From Paraclostridium ghonii (lineage in GTDB: Bacteria > Bacillota > Clostridia > Peptostreptococcales > Peptostreptococcaceae), in NCBI RefSeq assembly GCF_023653455.1, contig NZ_JAKEDR010000103.1, positions 1 through 11,952 of the forward strand: a DNA stretch of 11,952 bases, written 5' to 3'. The position numbers and the translations under genes are program-made. Shown here piece after piece: positions 7,304-11,952 of this stretch. Each line of letters begins with the position of its first letter. Within the stretch, counting starts at the first letter, position 1. The notes beneath the pieces were generated by a model. The model was given only the letters and a program-made list of their open reading frames with translations. It did not search any database and was not told the origin of the DNA.

Positions 7304-8680
7304 CTATAAGTAGAAATCTCTTTCCCCTTTTTTCATTTTTTCCATACTTTCTTTTGTTCTTTCTTTTATATCTTCTCTTTCAATTTTCTCTACTTCTTTA
7401 TTTATTATTTCTTGTGCTTTATTATATAGTTCTTTATCTCCATAATCTAAAGTAAATTCAAGTAATGTCATTAACGCATTAGGTTCACAAACATATTTTA
7501 TATTTCCTGATTTAGCAAGTTGCATAAATCTATCTCCAGTTCTTCCTTTTCTATAGCAAGCAGTACAATAACTCGGTATGTATCCATCGCTTAAAAGTTC
7601 TTTTAATATTTCTATTGGACTTCTCTCATCGTTAGTTTTAAACTGTTTGCTTTCTTTTCCCTCTTCTCTATCCTTATAACCTCCAACTCCAGTTGACGAT
7701 CCAGCTGAAATTTGGCTCACTCCATAGCTTAACAATTCTTTTCTCATAGCTGGATTTTCTCTAGTTGATAGTATAAGCCCTGTAAATGGTACTGCAATTC
7801 TAAGTATAGCCACAATCTTTTTAAATGTATTATCATCTAGTAGATTTGGATAATTTTCAAGTGTAACTCCAGTTGCCTCTTGAAGTCTTGGAACTGATAT
7901 TGTATGAAAACCTACCCCAAACTTTTCTTCTAAATGCGCATTGTGCATCATAAGAGCTAAAACTTCAAATCTTGGATCTGCTAGTCCAAATAAAACACCT
8001 GCTCCTACATCATCAATTCCAGCTTCCATAGCCCTATCAAATGAAGTTAAATGATAATCATAATCTCCTTTTAATGATTTTGGATGCATTTTATCATAAG
8101 TTGGTTTATGATATGTTTCTTGGAATAATATGTACGTACCTATTCCTTTTTCATGTAATGCTTTATAGTTATCTACAGTTGTAGCTGCTATATTTACATT
8201 AACCCTTCTTATTTCTCCATTTGAATTTTGAGTTTTATATATAGTATCTAGACATTCCAAAACATAATCTATAGGAGAATTTACTGGGTCTTCTCCTAAT
8301 TCAAGTGCTAATCTCTTATGTCCCATTTGCTCTAAAATTTTAACTTCTTCTGCAACTTCTTCCATAGTTAATCTTCTTCTACAGAATTCATTGTCTCTTC
8401 TATATCCACAGTATACGCAATTGTTTACACAATAATCACTTACATAAAGAGGCGCAAATACAACTATTCTTTTTCCATAGATATCTTTTTTTATTTCACC
8501 TGCTAGAGAATATATTTCGCATAAATCATTTTCATCTTCTGCTTGTAGTAAAATAGCTATATCTTTATAAGATAAACCTTCTCTTTTTTTTGCTCTATCT
8601 AAAACTTCTTTTATTTCTTCATTTGATGGTTTTTTAGTTTCTTCTAATATACTGTATATCTCTTCATGATTTATAAACAT
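7304..8680 (-). CDS. hydG: HydG, radical SAM tyrosine lyase of H-cluster assembly
   Basis: 458 aa, the normal family size. The radical SAM motif CxxxCxxC is C84-VNN-C88-VY-C91, and the C-terminal auxiliary-cluster motif CX2CX22C is C372, C375, C398, which separates HydG from ThiH. HydG is known to cleave tyrosine with S-adenosylmethionine into p-cresol, CO and cyanide, and to build an Fe(CO)2(CN) unit bound through cysteine at the auxiliary cluster. ATG at 8678-8680 is preceded by GAGGAG (SD) directly after the hydE stop; the gap to hydE is 16 nt and to hydF 9 nt. The fixed order hydE-hydG-hydF implies one transcript. No hydrogenase structural gene is in the window, so hydA must be elsewhere. 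Confidence 0.97.
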   Translation of the reverse strand: MFINHEEIYSILEETKKPSNEEIKEVLDRAKKREGLSYKDIAILLQAEDENDLCEIYSLAGEIKKDIYGKRIVVFAPLYVSDYCVNNCVYCGYRRDNEFCRRRLTMEEVAEEVKILEQMGHKRLALELGEDPVNSPIDYVLECLDTIYKTQNSNGEIRRVNVNIAATTVDNYKALHEKGIGTYILFQETYHKPTYDKMHPKSLKGDYDYHLTSFDRAMEAGIDDVGAGVLFGLADPRFEVLALMMHNAHLEEKFGVGFHTISVPRLQEATGVTLENYPNLLDDNTFKKIVAILRIAVPFTGLILSTRENPAMRKELLSYGVSQISAGSSTGVGGYKDREEGKESKQFKTNDERSPIEILKELLSDGYIPSYCTACYRKGRTGDRFMQLAKSGNIKYVCEPNALMTLLEFTLDYGDKELYNKAQEIINKEVEKIEREDIKERTKESMEKMKKGERDFYL

Positions 8681-8696
8681 AATACAATCTCCTCTA

Positions 8697-9746
8697 TTAT
8701 TTAATAAAATCAGGATTATCTCCCCTACTTACTTCAACTTCAAATCCTGCTTCCTTTATCTTTTTTTCTATTATAACTCTATACTCTGCATCTTCATCTA
8801 ATATGTATGCCTTATGGTCGTATAAAGAATATTTCTTTCTTACAGACATAGGAGATAAATTAGGCATTATTACATTTCCACCAGCCTTTAACCCTGCTTC
8901 TCTTCCTTGTTTGTCAATACTAGAAAGTGCAGTAGTTGCTGGAAGTAATACATTTGGAAGTAGTAATCTTACTACACTTAAACATATTACTGTTTTTTCT
9001 AAGCTTCCATGGCTATAGTCTCTAAGTGGTGTATCTTTGTGGGGTATGAATGGCCCTATACCACACATTGCCGGTTCTAATTCTTTTACAAGTCTTAAAT
9101 CATTAACTAAATCCTCATTAGTTTGATTTGGAATTCCAACCATAAATCCTGCACCAGCTTGATATCCTATTTCTTTTAATTTTTTTAAACAGTTTATACG
9201 TATTTCAAAAGGTTCATCTGGATGTATGCTTTCATAAAGTTTTTTACTAGCACTTTCATGTCTTAGTAAGTATCTATCTGCCCCTGCATCGTAAAGTTTT
9301 TTATAAGACTCATAACTTCTTTCTCCTAAAGATAAAGTTATAGCGTTATTAGGAAATTCAACTTTTATAGCTTTTATAATTTCTATAACCTTGTCATCTG
9401 TAAAGTATGCATCTTCTCCACCTTGTAATACAAAAGTTTTATATCCTAACTTATCACCTTTTCTTACACATTCTAGTATTTCTTCTAAACTTAATCTATA
9501 TCTTTGTGCATCTTTATTACATCTTCTTAAACCACAGTAAAGACAATCTTTTTTACAGAAGCTTGTTAATTCTATTAACCCTCTCATATAAACTTTATTT
9601 CCATAATACCTCATTCTAGTTTCATGGGCTCTTTTCATTAATAACTTTTTTGATTCGTCAGCTATATTATCTAATAAATACAATAACTCTTCTTTAGTTG
9701 CATCGTTAGTTTCATATAGTTTTTCTATAATCGCCTTAACATCCAT
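8697..9746 (-). CDS. hydE: HydE, radical SAM maturase of [FeFe]-hydrogenase
   Basis: 349 aa, typical for HydE (BioB/PylB-like radical SAM barrel). The SAM cluster motif is C64-KKD-C68-LY-C71, within FCKKDCLYCGLRR; LQGGED and the later MVGIPNQT and GIGPFIPH segments fit the TIM-barrel core. HydE is thought to act on the HydG-made iron-cysteine complex on the way to the 2Fe subcluster. The C-terminal tail (NLSPMSVRKKYSLYDHK...) has no cysteines, so the second cluster seen in some HydE proteins is absent; that site is known to be dispensable. ATG at 9744-9746 has SD GAGGTGA 4 nt upstream. It is the first gene of hydEGF, behind a roughly 115-nt leader if the promoter at 9870-9898 is used. Confidence 0.96.
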   Translation of the reverse strand: MDVKAIIEKLYETNDATKEELLYLLDNIADESKKLLMKRAHETRMRYYGNKVYMRGLIELTSFCKKDCLYCGLRRCNKDAQRYRLSLEEILECVRKGDKLGYKTFVLQGGEDAYFTDDKVIEIIKAIKVEFPNNAITLSLGERSYESYKKLYDAGADRYLLRHESASKKLYESIHPDEPFEIRINCLKKLKEIGYQAGAGFMVGIPNQTNEDLVNDLRLVKELEPAMCGIGPFIPHKDTPLRDYSHGSLEKTVICLSVVRLLLPNVLLPATTALSSIDKQGREAGLKAGGNVIMPNLSPMSVRKKYSLYDHKAYILDEDAEYRVIIEKKIKEAGFEVEVSRGDNPDFIK

Positions 9747-9869
9747 AAAGTCACCTCAATTTTAATTATTATAAAATCAATATCAAAATATAATGTTTAA
9801 AATTAGTTTTTTTATCTTAAATACTATGTTTAAATATTAATTCCTCCAATATTAAAATTATATATGCTT

Positions 9870-9898
9870 ATTATAAAATTGTGATATTATTTATTCAA
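9870..9898 (-). promoter_or_regulatory. Sigma-A-type promoter of hydEGF
   Basis: On the minus strand TTGAAT (9893-9898; 4 of 6) is followed after exactly 17 nt by a perfect TATAAT (9870-9875). Transcription would start near 9863 and leave a leader of about 115 nt. A second TATAAT-like box nearer the gene (about 9763) lacks a -35. The 15-bp inverted repeat arm at 9878-9892 fills the spacer, which supports a real, regulated promoter. Confidence 0.55.
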
Positions 9899-9930
9899 AT
9901 ATTTAACTGCTATACAAATAATATCACAAT
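9878..9930. repeat. 15-bp perfect inverted repeat over the hydEGF promoter (candidate operator)
   Basis: ATTGTGATATTATTT (9878-9892) and its exact reverse complement (9916-9930) are separated by 23 nt, with 38 bp between arm starts. One arm lies between the -35 and -10 boxes and the other begins 17 bp upstream of the -35. That fits two operator half-sites for a repressor or redox sensor. It does not match the Rex pattern (TTGTTAA-N4-TTAACAA). TGTGA/TCACA resembles CRP/FNR-family half-sites but the spacing is too long for one dimer. Alternatively it is an AT-rich transcript hairpin. Confidence 0.6.
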
Positions 9931-10016
9931 ATTCACCTTATCCTATATCACTTAAATTAATATCTTTATCTAATCCTAACATATCATGTTTAGATTCAAA
10001 AGTAATATGTAAAAGT

Positions 10017-10247
10017 TTATGTGATAAATGTGATAAATGTTATTTTAAAAATTCTTCGGGCGTATTTTAATAAGTTAATTATACCAGCTCCAATACCAAA
10101 GCCTAATATGTTATCAAATTTAGCGCCTTCTAAAGCGTTAAAATCTACGTCTTCATCTTTTAACCATTGATCAAGTTCTTTTGTTGTTAATATTATATCA
10201 TTAACTCGCATATTTTCAACACCATTGTACTTAGCTGATGCATCCAT
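10017..10247 (-). CDS. Small hypothetical protein, possibly a decaying gene
   Basis: 76 aa; I do not recognise it. It has an acidic middle (ELDQWLKDEDVDFNALEGAKFD), then a glycine-rich hydrophobic stretch (NILGFGIGAGIINLL) and a basic tail. The tail ends in ITFITFIT, encoded by a tandem copy of a 9-bp unit (gtgataaat, 10021-10038 on the plus strand), so the C-terminus may be an accidental extension past an older end near YARRIFK. ATG 10245-10247 has only a distant SD (AGAGG, 10 nt). A better SD (AAAGGA, 10295-10300) sits 8 nt before an ATG at 10284-10286 that is in the same frame but hits TAA after six codons (MKHLFT). Both ends thus look eroded, or the short frame is a leader peptide. A downstream ATG at about residue 13 is another possible start. 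No terminator with a T run follows; a weak 11-bp hairpin lies at 9972-9996. Confidence 0.45.
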   Translation of the reverse strand: MDASAKYNGVENMRVNDIILTTKELDQWLKDEDVDFNALEGAKFDNILGFGIGAGIINLLKYARRIFKITFITFIT

Positions 10248-10265
10248 TTCTATTGTGCCTCTCTT

Positions 10266-10286
10266 TTATGTAAATAAGTGTTTCAT
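10266..10286 (-). other. Six-codon mini-frame with good SD ahead of the 10017 gene
   Basis: The minus strand carries AAAGGA (10295-10300), 8 nt, then ATG AAA CAC TTA TTT ACA TAA. It is in frame with the 76-aa gene 39 nt downstream. It may be the true old start of that gene interrupted by a nonsense codon, or a leader peptide. The one-in-three chance of sharing a frame makes this suggestive only. Confidence 0.3.
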
Positions 10287-10343
10287 ATTAATTTTCCTTT
10301 AGCATTGTTTTGATTTCTATCAAATTTATATACTATAATTTCA

Positions 10344-10390
10344 AAAAAAAACCGTTTATCCATAAATATATTGGAATAAACAGTTTTTTT
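10344..10390 (-). terminator. Terminator of the BFD-like gene
   Basis: On the minus strand, a stem of about 16 bp (AAAAAAACTGTTTATTCC, 10373-10390, pairing with 10344-10361) with one mismatch and one bulge is followed by a run of T. It begins 3 nt after the stop of the 10394 gene, so it clearly serves that transcript. Confidence 0.85.
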
Positions 10391-10393
10391 ATT

Positions 10394-10573
10394 TTATTTA
10401 TTTTTTTCTTCTATTAATTTTTCTATAGTAGTTTTACATCTTCCACCATTACAAAACCCTGTAGTAGCTCCCGTTGCATCTTTTACTTCTTCAACAGTAT
10501 TAGCTCCATTTTTTATTGCATCTACTATAGTTTCTTTTGTTATTCCTTTGCATAAGCATATTTTTTCTGACAT
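10394..10573 (-). CDS. BFD-like [2Fe-2S]-binding small protein
   Basis: 59 aa, starting MSEKICLCKGITKETI. Four cysteines are placed as C6-x-C8 and, 32 residues later, C41-NGGR-C46, the spacing of the BFD-like [2Fe-2S] domain (Pfam Fer2_BFD, PF04324; bacterioferritin-associated ferredoxin and domains in NAD(P)H oxidoreductases). The helix-turn core (TKETIVDAIKNGANTVEEVKDATGA...) and GFCNGGRCK also fit. Such free-standing proteins are thought to carry electrons or a cluster to a partner; the partner is not visible here, as neither neighbour is an oxidoreductase. ATG at 10571-10573 has SD GGGAGG 7 nt upstream (minus-strand ATTGGGAGGATTAAAATG). It is monocistronic: terminator directly after, divergent gene upstream. 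Confidence 0.88.
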   Translation of the reverse strand: MSEKICLCKGITKETIVDAIKNGANTVEEVKDATGATTGFCNGGRCKTTIEKLIEEKNK

Positions 10574-10612
10574 TTTAATCCTCCCAATAGTTTTTTATCT
10601 TAGTATGTTATT

Positions 10613-10635
10613 ATTATACCCATATAATAATAGTA
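10613..10635 (-). promoter_or_regulatory. Possible promoter of the BFD-like gene (-10 only)
   Basis: A perfect TATAAT (10613-10618 on the minus strand) lies about 40 nt before the ATG. No good -35 is found; AGTTAA after 17 nt is a poor match, so the call rests on the -10 box and position. Confidence 0.35.
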
Positions 10636-10677
10636 TTAACTAATATTTTTAAATTTATATTATTACTTACTATAAGA

Positions 10678-10705
10678 ACAAATATACTATTTTTTTCATA
10701 ACCTA
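10678..10705 (+). promoter_or_regulatory. Sigma-K-like promoter of the DUF4397 gene
   Basis: AC (10678-10679), 17 nt, CATAACCTA (10697-10705) matches the published sigma-K pattern AC-N16/17-CATANNNTA exactly and would leave a leader of about 33 nt before ATG 10746. The information content is low in AT-rich DNA, so this is suggestive. If true, the gene is expressed in the mother cell late in sporulation. Confidence 0.45.
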
Positions 10706-10745
10706 TATAAGTGAAGTAAATTATATAAAAGGAGGAATTGTATAA

Positions 10746-11360
10746 ATGGATTGTTTTAAAACTAAGGATGGAAATTCTATTGTAAGAGTGTTCCACGCAT
10801 CTCCTAATGCACCTGCTGTTGATGTTTATATAGATGGTCAATTAGTAATTAAGGATTTATCATTTACGAACTTTTCTGATTATTCTTATTTGCCAGAAGG
10901 TATGCATACAATACAGGTAACCCCTACAGGAGATGCATCTAAAGTTGTAATAAATAAAATGGTAGATGTTCCTGATAATAGAATTTTTACTATAGCAGCT
11001 GTTGGTAATTTAGAAAATATAGAATTATTATTACTTGAAGATGATATAAATGAAGTTCCTTCAACTAAAGAGGCTACACTTAGGGTTATTCACCTCTCTC
11101 CTAATGCACCTGCTGTTAATATTATTGCTAATGACAATACTGTTTTTAAGAATATTAATTTTAAAGAAAACTCTGATTATATTAAGGTCCCTGCTGGTAT
11201 GTATGATGTAAAAGTGGCTTTATCAGAAAATGGAAAGGTAGCTTTATCTAGCAAAGTAAATCTTAAGGCAAATAGAATATATACTATATTTGCAGTAGGT
11301 AACCCTCCAAATTTAGGATTGATACAATCTGTTGATGTCAACACTTATCTTTGTAGATAA
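10746..11360 (+). CDS. Tandem DUF4397-domain protein
   Basis: 204 aa with two copies of the same domain of about 85 residues: residues 12-98 (IVRVFHASPNAPAVDVYIDG... to FTIAAVGNLENIEL) and 111-197 (LRVIHLSPNAPAVNIIAND... to YTIFAVGNPPNLGL). H-x-SPNAPAV, a Y-x-x-[VL]P-x-GM turn and the [AV]VGN ending mark each as DUF4397 (PF14344), a beta-sandwich domain of unknown function found in secreted and surface proteins. There is no signal peptide or membrane helix, so the protein is either cytoplasmic or assembled from inside the cell, as spore surface proteins are. Cys occurs only at residue 3 and residue 203, next to the two ends, which could allow end-to-end disulfide links (inference). A 20-nt stretch is identical between the copies (10801-10820 and 11098-11117). 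SD AAAGGAGG is perfect, 9 nt before ATG 10746. A sigma-K-like promoter precedes it. Confidence 0.88.
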   Translation: MDCFKTKDGNSIVRVFHASPNAPAVDVYIDGQLVIKDLSFTNFSDYSYLPEGMHTIQVTPTGDASKVVINKMVDVPDNRIFTIAAVGNLENIELLLLEDDINEVPSTKEATLRVIHLSPNAPAVNIIANDNTVFKNINFKENSDYIKVPAGMYDVKVALSENGKVALSSKVNLKANRIYTIFAVGNPPNLGLIQSVDVNTYLCR

Positions 11361-11367
11361 ATAATAA

Positions 11368-11394
11368 AAAGGACAGTTAACTTAACTGTCCTTT
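11368..11394. terminator. Shared terminator of two convergent genes
   Basis: AAAGGACAGTTAA (11368-11380) and its exact complement (11382-11394) form an almost perfect palindrome. The T run is better on the minus strand (TTTTTATTATTT) than on the plus strand. The hairpin overlaps the 3' end of the minus-strand gene, supplying its stop codon TAA (11382-11384) and its last residues. Confidence 0.8.
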
Positions 11395-11882
11395 CTATTA
11401 TTTATTATCGCATTAATTAGATTCAACATACTTGTACCTATATTTACATCTTGTTTTAAAGTCCATTTTGCATATTTTTTTATTTTTTCCCAAGTTAAGT
11501 CTTTATCTAAATTTTCACTATATATTTCTTCAATACAATCTATTTTTTCTATAACTTCAAGCTTAATAATTTCACTTAAACTATTATCATTGTGTATGCT
11601 CACTTTTAAATTTTCAATTAGTTTTTCTATCTTTACATTACTATTTATATAGGTTTTTAATATTTCATTTTTTTTTGATAATAGTTTATCCATTAAAAAT
11701 TCAAGATCTTTTTTTGAAAAATTCCAAACTCTATCATTTGATGATTCTAATCCATCTATATCATCTTTGTATTTATCCGTCAATTCTTCTATTGCTATAA
11801 CTATTTCTAAATAATTATTTAATTTTAAAACTTCTTCACATCTTTTTATATCTGAATTTAGATTAACTAAAAAATCGCCCAA
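11382..11882 (-). CDS. Uncharacterised helical protein, 166 aa
   Basis: I do not recognise this protein. It is rich in Lys, Glu, Ile, Leu and Asn and predicts as nearly all alpha-helical: a long charged helix pattern (EEVLKLNNYLEIVIAIEELTDKYK), WNFSKKDLEFLMDKLLSKK, and a C-terminal WEKIKKYAKWTLKQDVNIG followed by a hydrophobic end. No membrane helix, signal peptide or catalytic motif is evident. The start is TTG (11880-11882), 10 nt after SD AAGGAG (11893-11898); an in-frame ATA three nt upstream has better spacing but is a rarer start. A TATAAT (11922-11927, minus strand) upstream has no good -35. The last residues (RKDS) and the stop are encoded by one arm of the terminator hairpin. Small helical proteins of this type occur among immunity or abortive-infection genes, but nothing here proves that. 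Confidence 0.7.
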   Translation of the reverse strand: MGDFLVNLNSDIKRCEEVLKLNNYLEIVIAIEELTDKYKDDIDGLESSNDRVWNFSKKDLEFLMDKLLSKKNEILKTYINSNVKIEKLIENLKVSIHNDNSLSEIIKLEVIEKIDCIEEIYSENLDKDLTWEKIKKYAKWTLKQDVNIGTSMLNLINAIINNRKDS

Positions 11883-11952
11883 TATATTTAATCTCCTTTC
11901 TTCCTTAAAAATATAATTAATATTATATCATTAATATAGCATGTATTAATAT

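Noticed and set aside
8803..9018. Open frame on the plus strand inside hydE
   Set aside because: Antisense to a conserved radical SAM gene, no SD and no recognisable protein features.
9407..9619. Hydrophobic open frame on the plus strand inside hydE
   Set aside because: The apparent hydrophobic protein is what AT-rich antisense of a coding gene gives (many Leu, Phe, Ile); no SD.
9841..9850. GGAGG on the minus strand in the hydE leader, suggesting a leader peptide
   Set aside because: It is followed by ATTAATATTTAA with no ATG, GTG or TTG at a usable distance.
9878..9930. Rex or single-dimer CRP/FNR site upstream of hydE
   Set aside because: The arms do not contain TTGTTAA/TTAACAA, and the TGTGA/TCACA halves are about 36 bp apart, too far for a single dimer site.
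10614..10841. Open frame on the minus strand over the start of the DUF4397 gene
   Set aside because: It overlaps the DUF4397 start and promoter region antisense, lacks an SD and reads as low-complexity I/N/Y sequence.
1..11952. CRISPR array, tRNA or rRNA genes, insertion sequences or prophage genes
   Set aside because: No regularly spaced repeats, no transposase or integrase frames, and no cloverleaf or rRNA-like GC-richer segments were seen on reading the window.

Overview
The window is very AT-rich. It has dense, tightly spaced genes, strong G-rich Shine-Dalgarno (SD) sites, frequent GTG/TTG starts and simple intrinsic terminators, as expected of an anaerobic, spore-forming Clostridia. The best taxonomic clue is the germination locus: a CspB-CspA fusion followed by a separate CspC whose catalytic His and Ser positions are replaced. 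This arrangement is known from Clostridioides difficile and its Peptostreptococcaceae relatives (Paraclostridium, Paeniclostridium, Romboutsia, Terrisporobacter). I cannot name the species. All gene calls are by motif reading, without database searches.

Layout. 1-106 (-): first 35 codons of an unidentified membrane protein. 179-212: terminator. 225-5366 (-): germination operon, with cspBA, then cspC starting 10 nt later, then a roughly 65-codon open frame with no normal start. 5600-6055 (+): unknown 151-aa protein, divergent from cspBA, closed by a shared terminator. 6107-9746 (-): hydE-hydG-hydF, the three [FeFe]-hydrogenase maturases, as a compact operon; the hydrogenase itself is not in the window. 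Upstream lies a good sigma-A-type promoter overlapped by a 15-bp inverted repeat that looks like an operator. 10017-10247 (-): unknown small gene, perhaps decaying. 10394-10573 (-): 59-aa BFD-like [2Fe-2S] protein. 10746-11360 (+): tandem DUF4397 protein behind a sigma-K-like promoter. 11382-11882 (-): unknown, mostly helical protein converging on it.

How the genes work together. From C. difficile work, CspC and CspA regulate germinant and co-germinant responses, and CspB cleaves pro-SleC to activate the cortex hydrolase. The Hyd proteins build the 2Fe subcluster of the H-cluster (HydG makes CO and cyanide, HydE acts on the iron intermediate, HydF is the scaffold and carrier).

Most interesting points. 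(1) cspC carries a run of ten C in its coding strand; gain or loss of one base would truncate the protein. (2) cspBA has a run of seven G at its translation start, no ATG/GTG/TTG in frame for its propeptide, and an ATG that would come into frame with one more G. Together these raise the possibility that spore germination in this organism is phase-variable through poly-G slippage, although assembly error in homopolymers must be excluded first. (3) cspC ends on an A AAT TTA slippery heptamer directly before its stop, followed by the startless open frame, so a -1 frameshift could add 68 residues to CspC. (4) The CspA domain here still has Asp, His and Ser at the catalytic positions.
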